From the NCBI RefSeq assembly GCF_000003815.2, contig NC_049980.1, positions 32,424,044-32,488,043 on the forward strand: a stretch of 64,000 nucleotides of DNA. Direction: 5' to 3'. Shown here piece after piece: positions 44,901-55,697 of this stretch. Positions within the stretch are counted from its first letter, which is position 1. Every line of letters begins with the position of its first letter. The notes beneath the pieces are model-generated. The model saw only the letters and a list, made by a program, of their open reading frames with translations. It did not search any database and was not told the DNA's origin. The translations under genes and the position numbers were made by a program. The DNA comes from Branchiostoma floridae. Taxonomy: Eukaryota > Chordata > Leptocardii > Amphioxiformes > Branchiostomatidae.

Positions 44901-45870
44901 ATGCCTGTCCTTTTTTATCGGTACTTCCATGGATATTGCTCCAATCATGCAAACCAAACCAAACCAAATCATCTCACACTACTTGTCCCTGCACTGGAAG
45001 CCTTTAGCGCAACACTACTAAGGTTTTCTTCAAACTCACATCGCTACATATAGCGTTCAATTGCCGGTTTCAAAGTCCTTCTACAGCAAGAGTTTCTCTA
45101 AAACTACCGAACGACAACTTCGACAACTGTTTCCCTCTTGGCCTGTCTACAACTTATCAGCCTTCAAGACCAAATGTTCACCGCTATCTCCGTGTTCAAT
45201 TATTTCCAATTTTCCTTGTCTTGGGAAAGGCACTTTACACTCGGGTGGAAATAAGTGCCTAACTTTGGTTAGGGTCGTCCCTCGGATAGGACGTGAAATG
45301 TATGCCCCTTGTTTGGGGAGAGCCACACCTCGAGCATGTTAAAGAACTCACCACACTTTAATATCGAAAAAAAATAGTTGATCAAACCTCGGTCTGGTCT
45401 CCCCCACGTTGACACGCTATGTATACATTTACCATATTTTTTTGCAATTTAAATACGGCACATATTTGCTCATTTTGAATCTGCTTTGTACGATTTGCAG
45501 TATGTTTTAATTTTTTTTCTTCGGAAACAGCCGAAAATTGATGCGCGCGCGGATGTCATCCATATAATGAAATCAACGTGGCCTTTAATATAGAGCAATA
45601 TGAAACAAGTATTTCATCATGGAACCAATGATTTCATGGGGTACGACCACAGTGTGGGGTACGACTGAGGTTTCCGAACTCTTGTTTCATAACAAGTGAT
45701 TTGGTTTGGATTGAAAAAAAGAATGAGGTCACAAGAGATGTAGGAAGTCAAGTTCGGAACGAAATTCAACACAGTTGGAAAAGTTTTCCGAACTTTTGTC
45801 CCAGGGGACTCACGAAGTTGCGTCATCGGCCAGTCTCCACTGTCCCAACATGCATCGCGGTTTCCTTTCC
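44901..45870. other. Intergenic spacer upstream of BPNT2
   Basis: Holds dispersed repeat fragments (CTTGGGAAAGGCACTTTACA at ~45228, and the inverted GTGTGGTGAGTTCTTTAACA-type piece at ~45317-45375) and possibly a decayed LINE trace near 44970-45060. No exon was recognised. Confidence 0.45.
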
Positions 45871-45909
45871 AAGATGGCGGCCGTTCAGTAGTAGACGCCG
45901 AGTTTTCAG
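45871..45909 (+). promoter_or_regulatory. BPNT2 promoter/5' UTR exon with AAGATGGCGGCC
   Basis: AAGATGGCGGCC matches the YY1-type downstream promoter element common at housekeeping transcription starts. It is followed by TTTTCAG-GTGTGTAT, a possible donor at 45910. A matching acceptor (CTATTTACAG) ends at 46171, so the gene probably has a 5' UTR intron of ~260 bp. Confidence 0.5.
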
Positions 45910-46483
45910 GTGTGTATCTTCTAAAAATCGTCATTTCCTGGGTGTTAGACGTCCCTGTCGACTGATAACCATATTTACGGAAGCTATAGAATGCTGGTTT
46001 GTACTATGTGTTCCTAAGAACTTTTGCTTTTTCGTTATTTGGAAGTTAAAACTCGCACGTCCGTAAGAAGTTGTAAGGCCGAAAATCCATAATCTTCTCT
46101 GCATACCCTGTAGTTCCGGTTTCCAGGTGTTGCTTGGAGGATTAAACTCCATATCTGTGTCCTATTTACAGGTGTGGTCTGCTGTCATAGGTCTGCCGAA
46201 TCTGAGGCTTCCAATCCGACGTTAGTTTCATCTCTCGTGACGTAAACCGCGCGCACAATGCCCGGGGCCATGGCTCCGGTTGGACCGGTGTGTGGTGACG
46301 TGGAGCCCGCCGAGCGAACTCCGGCACCGACGCGCGTCAACTCTGCCGCTCTCTCGGAGTTTCTTCGCGATGATTTCCGTGGAAAAGCACTCTGAGGGAC
46401 CACAGGCATTCGTAGTCTACAAGCGAACGTGGAAGGAGGCATTCGGATCGTTTGTACGCAAAGCTTTCGAACCGTCGGGAGCC

Positions 46484-47557
46484 ATGGCACCAATGGGGGT
46501 GCGCCTGTCCCCCCTGGGGTATGCCCTGATATTCATACTCATCGGCAGTGTGGTTCTGTACCTGCAAGTGTGGATGCGGGGCTCGAGCGACAAGAAGAAC
46601 CCCAAACTGACTCTGGGGGAAGACGGGGACGTGCGCTCCATGAGTGTGGACATAAGCTTGAAGGAGCTGCTCGCAGTTAGTATTGACTTAGCCGAGAAGG
46701 GAGGGGACAAGGTGAGAGAGATCAGAGAGGCAAACAAGCTGGCAGAGAAGAGCAAGGGGGAGACGAGGGAGGGCGCGAACGACCCGATGACGGACGGGGA
46801 CCTCCAGTCCCACATCGCGATCGTGCACGGGTTCGAGAAGGTGTTCCCGCGCCTCAAGGTGGTGTCCGAGGAGCACGAGAAGAAAGGGGACGAGACACGC
46901 CAGGTCGCGACCCCGAAACTGACCCACCCCGAGGTGGACGAGGTCATCAAGGCCGACCAGAGGGTCCCCTATGAGGATGTGACGGTGTGGGTGGACCCTC
47001 TGGATGCCACGCAGGAGTACACGGAAGACCTGCGGCAGTACGTGACCACCATGGTGTGCGTGGCCATCAAGGGCAAGCCGACCATCGGCGTGATCCACAA
47101 GCCGTTCGAGCACAGGACAGCATGGGCCTGGGTGGGGCACGGTCACTCCAAGGGGCTCAACGTCCAGGAGAGAAAAGCCGGGGAGGGGCAGGCACAGAAG
47201 ATCATCGTGTCGCGGTCGCACGCAGGCTCGGTAGAGCAGGTAGCCAAGCAGATGTTGGGCGACAAGACGGAGGTCATACCCGCGGGCGGCGCCGGCTATA
47301 AGGTCCTCTCGCTTTTCGAGGGGATCGCCGACGCGTACATACACGTGACCTTGATAAAGAAGTGGGACATCTGCGCAGGGAACGCTCTACTGAACACGGT
47401 AAACGGACACATGACGACGCTGGGTGGGGAGGATATAAACTACTCCGCCGAGGGGAACCCCAAGAACGAGGGAGGGCTGCTAGCGACCCTCGTCGACCAC
47501 CAGAAGTTTCTCGAGAAGTTCGCGCCCGAAGCCAAGAAGCTAGCAGAAAAACACTAG
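46484..47557 (+). CDS. BPNT2: Golgi-resident PAP phosphatase (inositol monophosphatase family)
   Basis: Single-exon ORF of 357 residues (human about 359). The start is chosen because MAPMGVRLSPLG matches the vertebrate N-terminus and the context GCCATGG is a strong Kozak; the frame is open further upstream but without similarity. One membrane anchor lies at ~11-31, then a lumenal phosphatase domain. Metal and catalytic motifs are intact: GDLQSH (~105-110), SEEH (~128-131), WVDPLDATQEYTEDL (~169-183) and KKWDICAGNALL (~292-303). The family enzyme hydrolyses 3'-phosphoadenosine 5'-phosphate in the Golgi, removing the by-product of sulfotransferases that build sulfated glycosaminoglycans. The vertebrate gene has introns in its coding sequence and this copy has none, so intron loss or retrocopy replacement is possible. 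Confidence 0.95.
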   Translation: MAPMGVRLSPLGYALIFILIGSVVLYLQVWMRGSSDKKNPKLTLGEDGDVRSMSVDISLKELLAVSIDLAEKGGDKVREIREANKLAEKSKGETREGANDPMTDGDLQSHIAIVHGFEKVFPRLKVVSEEHEKKGDETRQVATPKLTHPEVDEVIKADQRVPYEDVTVWVDPLDATQEYTEDLRQYVTTMVCVAIKGKPTIGVIHKPFEHRTAWAWVGHGHSKGLNVQERKAGEGQAQKIIVSRSHAGSVEQVAKQMLGDKTEVIPAGGAGYKVLSLFEGIADAYIHVTLIKKWDICAGNALLNTVNGHMTTLGGEDINYSAEGNPKNEGGLLATLVDHQKFLEKFAPEAKKLAEKH

Positions 47558-47795
47558 AAGTTGGAAGGAATGACTCTGGTTTCTTGTACATGCTGCTGCT
47601 GTTTTGTCAATGAGAAAATGATAACATAGATTGACAACAGTAAAATCACCAATATCTGTACAGTTGTAGTTACAGGAATGATTACAAGAATTATGTTATG
47701 CAATCCTCATTTCATTCTAACTCTGTGACTGATGTTGCCTGTTTTCAGCAACTACATTCTTCCTATGAATCTTAATCCAAATGTTGAAGTTTAGT
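47558..47795 (+). other. BPNT2 3' flank
   Basis: Presumed 3' UTR, AT-rich. No clear polyadenylation signal was identified before the mobile elements begin at ~47796. Confidence 0.4.
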
Positions 47796-47861
47796 CAAAC
47801 TGACTCAAACCTGTACAAGTGACCACTTGGCTGATATGACCACTTTCTAGCAGTCCCTTAG
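47796..47861. repeat. Fragment of the CAGTCAAACCTG element family
   Basis: ACTCAAACCTGTACAAGTGA and following resembles the left end of the elements at 37691 and 38971. It is cut off by the MITE at 47862. A related, separately diverged piece lies at 52617-52711, beyond the LTR element. Confidence 0.5.
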
Positions 47862-48214
47862 GCCACACCGATTTAATTTCTTGGTTCACGGATTCGCTCG
47901 CTCCTATTTTTGGGAAAAATAAATAAAAATAAAAATTACTACTCAGCAAATTTTCACCATTATTAAAACCATTCACCAACTTTCTGGTGCAGCAAATTGG
48001 CCTTTATATTATAAGCTTCTTAAAGTGTGGGTACAGGTGCTGTTACTGTACAAAAATAGTGTTTTTGTACTTTTTTCAAGCTGAAAACTTTTTTTCTTTA
48101 TGTTTTAGATTAGCCGTTACCTTTACCCCAACCATTTTACAATTTTTATTTCGCCCTCTCGCTCCATATTTTTTATGAAAAAATCCGTGAACCAAGAAAT
48201 TAAATTGGTGTGGC
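47862..48214. mobile_element. MITE with ~35-bp inverted ends
   Basis: GCCACACCGATTTAATTTCT at the left is matched in reverse at the right end (48180-48214), with similarity continuing through CTTGGTTCACGGAT. The interior is AT-rich. The LTR element begins at the base after its right end. Confidence 0.75.
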
Positions 48215-48885
48215 TGTAACAGTGGCATATTTGGCCATGTTATGATAATATTGTTGATACTCTCTTTACTTCTATGTATGTTTAGTTACAGCCCATAGCA
48301 ACAGTGATGTTTGTCTTTGCGTTCGCACCTTGTATATTATGTATGCATGTAGCAGTCTTTGATCTTGTAGGTTGTTATCCTTGTGTTAATTCTGTCTGCC
48401 AGTTCTGTTCTGCAAGACAATAGGATTGTCTGGCCAACACAACCTTGTACTTGTTTGTTAAAAGTAACAGGACTATTTCATCCATATCAATAGAATAATG
48501 CCGACTAATTAGGATAGAATAAATAGAACAGCAAACTAGAGTTAGGGGTTCAGTCCATGTAAGAGAACAGTCCGTACAGAGGAGCACGTGCACTGTCGTA
48601 ACTGGAATACCCGCCGAGCCGCGTTGAAGCCTGATCCGTGCCTGTAACTGTGAGTATAGTATTGTATAGTATAGTAAAACACAACGCAATGTCCTACCTT
48701 ATGTAATATTGTCACAACGGCTCGTGTCATGGTTAGGGATTCCTTAGTGCATTGATTATTATTGCTGTTTCCTGATTGTATTGTTGTGCTCCAATAAATG
48801 TACTTCACTGGGACCAGAATCTAGTCGAACCGTCTTTGCCTTTCTTTAGTATTAGAGTAAAGTTACGGTAAAGTAAGTGGTTACA
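48215..48885 (+). repeat. 5' LTR of the retroelement
   Basis: 671 bp, opening TGTAAC and closing GTTACA, the short inverted termini usual for LTRs. Contains AATAAA-type signals (around 48519 and 48792). Confidence 0.85.
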
Positions 48886-48888
48886 AAT

Positions 48889-48900
48889 TGGTGCCGTGAC
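48889..48900 (+). other. Primer-binding site, probably tRNA-His type
   Basis: TGGTGCCGTGAC starts three bases after the 5' LTR and agrees with the complement of the 3' end of tRNA-His, the primer known from HERV-H-type elements. Confidence 0.65.
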
Positions 48901-49776
48901 CAGGATTCTGTACCTCCCAGTCGAGTAATATTTGTTGGAGTGGTAAAGTCTGTGGTAGTCTAGCTAGTAGCTATGCACATGTTTGTTCTGAGCACCACTG
49001 AAAGTATTGTAGTCATCCTGACTTGTTTGGATGTGTTTATGATGGAACATGGCTGTTTTTAGCCCTAATGATCGTTCTGCTGGTGCTGTTGTTGGAGATG
49101 TCCGAGATTTACTGGTTATGTTTGGTGTTCAGGTTTGCTTACATGGTTGAGATCAAATAAATTTTACTCTCGGAAATTCCCAGGGAGGTGGAATGATGTG
49201 TTGTTGGCCGTTGTTGTTGATAGACAAGTTGATGTGATTTGGTCTCCAGTTAGTTATCGTGTAAGGTAGGTTGTAAGTCCTGCATCAGGTTCAGACATAA
49301 TTTCTGAAGTGCCAAGGTGGATTGGTGTTCTTTCCTTCACGGTCGAAACTTACGTAGTCTAGAGCGTCTGTCTAACGCTTAGTCTTTGGTTTTGACACGA
49401 ATGTCCTTTAGTTGTACATGGTCAGTATTGTTGGTACGTTGTAAAGCTTTCGTGTTTGTCTGAATATGCAAAATCGTCATTAGTCCTTGCAGAGGCTGAG
49501 TTTTGCTGTTGTTTAGTTAACCTAAATCGGAATAAGTTGTTTTCTACCTTTTGATTGTTCTACCCAGTGTATGTATAAGGACCTGTTTGTTTGTATAAGC
49601 CTGTGCGCATGGTAATCGTGGAAGTTATTACAAGTCATGTCTCTCTGCAGTTGTACAAGTAGACTAGGTAATATGTTTTCCTGTGCAGTGTAGGTCTGTG
49701 AGTAATTGTTAGCAAGAACATTACACGGACGCCTTGGTTCTTGTCGTCGAGTCAGGCTTTGCGTAGAGTTTGTGCA

Positions 49777-51249
49777 ATGGAAACGGGAGGACGGGGTGTT
49801 TTGGGTGGCCATGCCTGCCTGGGTCAGGGCGGACGGTACGCGCCTGATGCCGGTGTAGGGGCACCGACACCGAGGTCTGTCCCAGGACTGTGCCAAATCT
49901 CGGGAGTTGATGAGAGGCAGTACAAGGGTCTGGTGGTTTTGTTGTGGCAAACAGTACTACAGATGGAGCGCGCACATAAAGAACATATTATCAAGCTGTG
50001 TCAACGGTTTAATGAGTCCATTGTCATTCTTCAGGAACGTTTTGTTAGAAGTTGTTCCTTTCGAGTTGGTGGTAGGACGGTCAGGTCCCCACAGACACAC
50101 CCGTGTGTTCTTTGCCACAAACTTGGACATTGGAAGGGAACTTGTTATCTAAATGTTGGCAATGTAAACAAGAGTAGACCCAGTCATTTTAGTCGTAGTA
50201 GACCGTCTCCAAAGACGCATCCTTGTTTTGTATGTCGCCGGTTTGGTCATTGGAAGGCACATTGTCCTTTACGGAAAAGGAATGGCAACAGGAGCAATGT
50301 TGTGGATGACCAGGTTAAATGTGCAGGCAATGTGAAAGAAATACACAAGTCAGTGTCTGGGGTGTCCGAAGTTGATACATGTAATGCTGAGTCCAAACCT
50401 GTTCATTGTGAAGACAAGGAAAAGGCTCGAGACAGTGTTCCTTCACGTAGGGATGGGCTCCATGTATTAACCCCGGGGACTCGAGTCAAACGGCAGACAG
50501 TCCGCCGGTCAGGGGGTCTTGTACCCCCATGTGTTGTTGTTCCAGGTGATGACAGTGCAACAGACAGCGACGACGACGAAGTTGACACTGTGGAGTATGC
50601 AGGGCAGCCGACCGATGCCAAGGCAGTGGGTGGTGGAGAGGACCCACAAGCTTTGGAGCAGGCTGGTGATGCGGTCCAGCCAGACGCGGTCGGTGGAGAC
50701 GATGTCGCCCAGCAGGTAGCCCCAGCCCAAGCGGAAGGTGATCCGGAAGACGAGGCAACAGTTGTCCCGGCTCAGTCAGAGAGCGAGGCACCCGTCCGGA
50801 CGGAAGACGGGACAGCAGGTGACCAGGTGAAGTCAGGGAGTGAGGAGCCCGATGGGGAGACAGTGCAGCCAGCTGAACACGCCAGTCCTGAAGACGCATC
50901 GGACAGCGATGATGACGAGGATGGCGCTCCAGCCCTACGACGGTCGACCCGCACCCGTCATCCCCCAGACCGTTATGGTTTCTATGTGAACACTGTGAAC
51001 TCTTGTCCTTCTCCAAACAACATGCCTGTACACCCGGCAAAGGCGCTGAGTATTGTAGACCAGTCTAGTAGTGTTAAGGCAACACAGAGGTCAGGCAACC
51101 TAGAGAAGTGTCCCGATATGGCAGAACAGGTGACTTTGCCATCTACTCAGGGTCAGCGGGGCATATGTCAGGAGAAAAAGGCATCAGACACGTCCGTGAG
51201 GTCACCACTGGGCAGCATTATTCGTTCCTTCAGGAACTTGTTTAAGTAA
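49777..51249 (+). CDS. Gag-like ORF of the LTR element (two CCHC zinc knuckles)
   Basis: About 490 residues from the first ATG. Two Cys-x2-Cys-x4-His-x4-Cys knuckles (CVLCHKLGHWKGTC and CFVCRRFGHWKAHC), set in a basic region, indicate nucleic-acid binding of the Gag nucleocapsid type. A long acidic Glu/Asp-rich stretch follows, then RRSTRTRHPPDRYG. A motif of that kind is common near the C-terminus of gypsy-type Pol proteins, so the ORF may be a composite. Part of a retroelement fossil, not a host gene. Confidence 0.7.
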   Translation: METGGRGVLGGHACLGQGGRYAPDAGVGAPTPRSVPGLCQISGVDERQYKGLVVLLWQTVLQMERAHKEHIIKLCQRFNESIVILQERFVRSCSFRVGGRTVRSPQTHPCVLCHKLGHWKGTCYLNVGNVNKSRPSHFSRSRPSPKTHPCFVCRRFGHWKAHCPLRKRNGNRSNVVDDQVKCAGNVKEIHKSVSGVSEVDTCNAESKPVHCEDKEKARDSVPSRRDGLHVLTPGTRVKRQTVRRSGGLVPPCVVVPGDDSATDSDDDEVDTVEYAGQPTDAKAVGGGEDPQALEQAGDAVQPDAVGGDDVAQQVAPAQAEGDPEDEATVVPAQSESEAPVRTEDGTAGDQVKSGSEEPDGETVQPAEHASPEDASDSDDDEDGAPALRRSTRTRHPPDRYGFYVNTVNSCPSPNNMPVHPAKALSIVDQSSSVKATQRSGNLEKCPDMAEQVTLPSTQGQRGICQEKKASDTSVRSPLGSIIRSFRNLFK

Positions 51250-52089
51250 GGAAATGGCGGTTTGGGGTCACGACATTATTGTCACGTCTGTCTTGTATGT
51301 CATGTGTACTTGGTTCATGAGAGAACCGATCAAACTGCAATGTATAGAGTGTGCGTTCGAGTATCTGTAAGCCCTTCCATAGAAAGCAATGACGTGTGTT
51401 CATTGTGCCGGCACGGTCAATCGGCCGTGTCGGGGCGGAGTAAGGCCGATCCTAGTAGCGACAAACTAACTAGGGAGAGGTAAATGGGCTCGAAGCGCGG
51501 TGACGTTAGACCCCCCTCTCCGAGAGGTCTCCGCTATAAAAGTTGGGCTGAGGCCGTGAAATACGGTACTCAACAGGCTGTCGCCACTCAGAGGTTACTA
51601 TACTTACTGTATCCGCCATTTCCCGGGGAGAAATAAGGTGATATATACTTATGGTGGGTTGCCATGGTGATCTGTTGACCCACACCTCATAACGTGCTCT
51701 GTGCTGGAAACTCCGGCGTGTGTCACGCTGCCCTCAGTTCTTCGTAGAGTCGCAATGCAACTGTGGTTCCTGTGTACACAAAATTTGCGTGCCATGGTGA
51801 CACTTCACTCCATGCCTGAGCCAGTTGTGTATTGTACCTTGTTTTCATTGTATGGTTTCCTTGAAGATAATGAGTCTATTGTCTCAGTGTGTCAAGATGA
51901 GGTGAAGAACAATCGAGTGTTGATTATGTCAATCAGGCGCGAATCTATGATCATATGTGCTATTGACTATGGAAAGAAAAGAAAAAATGACCATGTATTT
52001 TATGCTCTATTGTTGTTGAAAAAAATTGATCATGTATTTTATGCTCTGTTGTTGAAAATGTGACAAGGTGCAGGAGCACCTTTTCTTTC

Positions 52090-52105
52090 GAAGGAGGGGG
52101 GTAGA
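52090..52105 (+). other. Polypurine tract
   Basis: A purine-rich run (GAAGGAGGGGGGTAGA) directly precedes the downstream LTR, as expected for plus-strand priming in LTR elements. Confidence 0.75.
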
Positions 52106-52593
52106 TGTAACAGTGGCATATTTGGCCATGTTATGATAATATTGTTGATACTCTCTTTACTTCTATGTATGTTTAGTTACAGCCCATAGCAACAGTGATG
52201 TTTGTCTTTGCGTTCGCACCTTGTATATTATGTATGCATGTAGCAGTCTTTGATCTTGTAGGTTGTTATCCTTGTGTTAATTCTGTCTGCCAGTTCTGTT
52301 CTGCAAGACAATAGGATTGTCTGGCCAACACAACCTTGTACTTGTTTGTTAAAAGTAACAGGACTATTTCATCCATATCAATAGAATAATGCCGACTAAT
52401 TAGGATAGAATAAATAGAACAGCAAACTAGAGTTAGGGGTTCAGTCCATGTAAGAGAACAGTCCGTACAGAGGAGCACGTGCACTGTCGTAACTGGAATA
52501 CCCGCCGAGCCGCGTTGAAGCCTGATCCGTGCCTGTAACTGTGAGTATAGTATTGTATAGTATAGTAAAACACAACGCAATGTCCTACCTTAT
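52106..52593 (+). repeat. Downstream LTR of the retroelement (incomplete)
   Basis: 488 bp, aligned base for base with the start of the 5' LTR with no visible difference. Confidence 0.9.
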
Positions 52594-52616
52594 TTTTCCC
52601 ATTAACACAAGCATTA

Positions 52617-52711
52617 ACAATCCTGTCTATAGCAACCACCTGTGCACATATAGACCAGGCTTTATCGGTCCACTGAGGAGTGGTCTTTTTGGGCAGGTTT
52701 GACAAGTAAAA
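52617..52711. repeat. Short copy of the CAGTCAAACCTG element family
   Basis: Opens ATCCTGTCTATAGCAACCAC and closes GGGCAGGTTTGAC, a mini-version of the termini seen at 37691-38594 and 38971-39522. Confidence 0.5.
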
Positions 52712-53130
52712 CAATTTCTTTTATCACTTTTCTGTCCAGCAGAAAACAGAAATCAAGGAAGGTGTCAGCTATATATGTGCAGTTTTTCTTTACGTAAATC
52801 TACGTACATGGCTGCTATATGCTTGGAGATTAACCAGTAACATTATGCACATTTTCACTACTTTGGTGTAACATTTTTAGGTTTAAAGATAAGAAATGCT
52901 GCCTAGGTCTGGTTTGAACGGAATTGTTTTTCACTCTAAACTAGACTTTGAGCCCCAGATTTTTGTATCACCAACCATGACTGCTGTATGGGGTCAATGT
53001 GAGTGGACTTTGTGTTAAGTCAGTAGCCTCCATCCCACCTCATGGGGGATTGAAAATCTTGGTGTCCAAACCTACATGTATTAAAGCTGTCCAGACTTTG
53101 CATTTGCATAAACATTTGTAAAAGGACTGC

Positions 53131-53350
53131 AAACAGATCCTACTGTTGCATAAGATAGTATCAAAAGCTGGCAGAGCCTGGTATCCAGCCGTATTATAGC
53201 TCCCGGATTCTACTCAGGAGCTATAATATGGCTGGATAGCAGGCTAGACAGAGGAGTGTGTATTCTACCGGTGACTCCCTTTGGCCGGCTATACTTCTTT
53301 GCCAGCTTTGATACTATCTTACGGCACCGTAGGATCTGCTTGGAGATTAG
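53131..53350. mobile_element. MITE, TAATCTCCAAGCAGATCC family, with nested hairpin
   Basis: Ends CAGATCCTACTGTTGCATAA and the reverse of TAATCTCCAAGCAGATCCTA match the element at 25342-25526. A second hairpin (ATCCAGCCGTATTATAGCTC and its inverse) lies inside at ~53181-53245. Confidence 0.7.
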
Positions 53351-54684
53351 ACTGGGAAGAGACTGGGAAGTTATGATAGGATTGGATACTAGGAAATGAA
53401 AAAAATTGGGTGAATATCTTATCAGTGCTTGGTCTGTCTTCAGAGTACAGATTTGCCTGCCGTTGGTTGCATGTTGTAACTCTGTGGCTGGCTGACTCCT
53501 CTGGCCGATTTCTGCTACTTTTCCGGTCTCATAGAGACTTGAGAAATGCCAGAGCAAAGTCTGCAAAAGACAGACAGAAATTCAGCATGTATAAACAAAA
53601 TATGGTAGTGGTGGCAAGTTTTCATTTTGGTTACTGGTAGCTTTTTGATTCATTTTTGAGTACTCAGTTTGGTGTATAGCATAGGTGATATGAATACTGT
53701 GTGATGAGACATTATTCTTTTTTTATAAGGTGGGGGTCAGTATGTAAATGTATGACAATTTCCCTTCATCCTGCCAGGTGCAAAATTTGTATGTGTTATG
53801 TGGGTAGGTAGCAGGGAGAAAAGGTTAAAATGTGGCATATTCTCAGATTTATGTGATAAACAATAATACACAAATTCGTAGCCTTGTCCCAAGTTCCATT
53901 ACTGGGGACTGCTAGTAGATGAATTGTTGATTGATGTGTAAAAAAAAGATATCTGAACATTTTTTGCATAATAGATTAAAATTGAAAAAGTCAATTATTT
54001 CATACATAGCCTAAAAGTATTGTACATGTAACTAGTATATAGACTGTAAAAAGAGTGCATTAGAAATGGTGGATGATTGTCCATGACAACAAATTGCATT
54101 TTGTTTTTGTTTTGCATAAGAATCAAAAGGACTTGTGTTAGGTATGAAAATGAGATTATGGTGATGGTATATTTGTAGTCAATTCTACACTGAGATGACA
54201 CTAAGCTAGTGTGATGTTCATATATGCTTTAAATTCCAACAATTGTGAGTCAAAGATATGAAAAAAATGCAATGGAGAAGAAGAAAAAAATCTGCACATA
54301 CACGTATAATCTATGGTGTGAATTGTTTTATTATTTTGTCATTTCAAATATTGAACACAAAATCGGTGGCTTTGGGATAGAACTTTCATGGGATGTAGAA
54401 TAAAATCAGAATGCTTTCATGGCAACATGTACAAATGGTGTGTGTTTCTGCTTGTATTAACTGTACATTTCTGCTTTTGTTTTTCTATTCTCAATATGTT
54501 TTTGTTGTTACCTCTTCCCTTTCCTTGTGCACCAAAAACACTTCTTTTTTTGGTCTGTCAGTCTCTTGAGGCTTGGACTGTCCTTTTTCCTTAGTACTGT
54601 ACATGCAAGGAGGTTGGCACTACTGACGAGATTAATGTTCCTGATGAAATAGCACCTCCTCGCGACACACAAAATTAGTACAGA
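53351..54684. other. Unassigned intergenic sequence
   Basis: AT-rich, about 1.3 kb, with no exon, hairpin or repeat that I can name. Confidence 0.45.
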
Positions 54685-55340
54685 GTTTAACCATTATGAA
54701 TGAATTGATAAATGAATGAACTTCATTGCTGAACAATCGCACAAGGTGCAATGTATGGCAATCGATAACAACTTCTAAGTCCATAGACAATAGTACTACG
54801 AGGGTACATACAGAACAACAAAAAGAACAACCATGTATGAGTGATCAGGTCTTTCATTTGAAATAGAGTATACCGGGGTAAATACATTGACCTACGTAGG
54901 CCATCCTCCTACGCACGGTCCCAACGGCTGACTGACCATATAAGGGAAAGCTCATTAATATCCCAACGGCTGACTGCCCATATAAGGGTAAGCTCATTAA
55001 TATCTATAAGCAGGGCGGCGAGTTTTTGGCGACAATCATAATACCTGGGGGTAGGGCCTGGGATAGCAGGGCCCAATAGGCTGAGCAGTCAGCTAGCCGT
55101 TGGGACCGTGCGTAGGAGGATGACGTAGGCGGATGTATGAGTTAGTTTGATGGCAGTATATGGAAAATATCGCTCTGTGTACCAGAAAGAGAGATGTGTG
55201 TTTTGGTTATAATATTCTCAAACAATGCTCCCCTCTCTTTAAAGTGGGACAGGTCATGATAAAGTGGAATTCGTCTTCGACATTCTCATGACATGTGGGA
55301 CACAGTCTCTGATATGGCTGGTGTGTTACGGTGACGACCT
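54685..55340 (-). mobile_element. 5'-truncated LINE interrupted by a foldback
   Basis: The minus-strand frame near 55255-55330 gives RLCPTCHENVEDEFHFIMTC, the LINE C-terminal Cys/His segment. The 3' tail at 54685-54770 ends with GTTCATTCATTC-type repeats. The foldback at 54889-55133 is inserted between. Confidence 0.7.
54889..55133. mobile_element. Foldback/MITE with ~45-bp inverted ends
   Basis: CCTACGTAGGCCATCCTCCT and ACGCACGGTCCCAACGGCTG at the left recur reversed at the right (AGCCGTTGGGACCGTGCGTA, GGAGGATGACGTAGG). The left part also has an internal direct repeat (CCAACGGCTGACTG...CATATAAGGG twice). Confidence 0.8.
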
Positions 55341-55697
55341 GTATCAATTTCTAAACAATGCGAACTGATTCTCGAGTTCTACTCATACTCAGACAAACTT
55401 TTACATACTATTTGTATTTGACCAAGGTGATTTTATCCTCCTTGATTTGACATATCAAGGAGGTTTAAAAAAAATTGTTTTCATGTATTGAAATGCGGCC
55501 AAAAGCATATCCTGAAACAGAACAAAGGTTTAATAGCATCTTCTGATGTTCCCATGTTACTGACAAGCCACCGTCTTCTGCATCACTGTCTTCTTCGTAC
55601 CGTTCTCCGTAGTGACCGCTGGCTCAATACTTTCGCTTGTTACTAACAAGTGAAAGTATTGAGCAAGTGGCCACTACTCTGGAGGATGGTACTCAGT

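Larger units (their letters stand above)
48215..52593 (+). mobile_element. LTR retroelement fossil, non-autonomous, young
   Basis: Direct LTRs starting TGTAACAGTGGCATA frame ~3.2 kb of internal sequence. The parts seen are the 5' LTR (48215-48885), a primer-binding site just after it, a gag-like ORF with two zinc knuckles, a polypurine tract just before the downstream LTR, and that LTR (52106-52593), which is shorter than its partner. The two LTRs show no difference over their shared 488 bp, so the insertion is recent. No reverse transcriptase or integrase core was recognised, and it looks broken, with at least one break. Family is probably Ty3/gypsy-like but not settled. Confidence 0.85.

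Noticed and set aside
44970-45200. Possible LINE reverse-transcriptase relic (SLHWKPL-like)
   Set aside because: Only one short phrase resembles the LINE LHWLP motif, and surrounding frames give no support.
48375-48689. 104-residue minus-strand ORF found twice (also 52266-52580)
   Set aside because: It is simply the LTR read backwards, duplicated because the LTR is.
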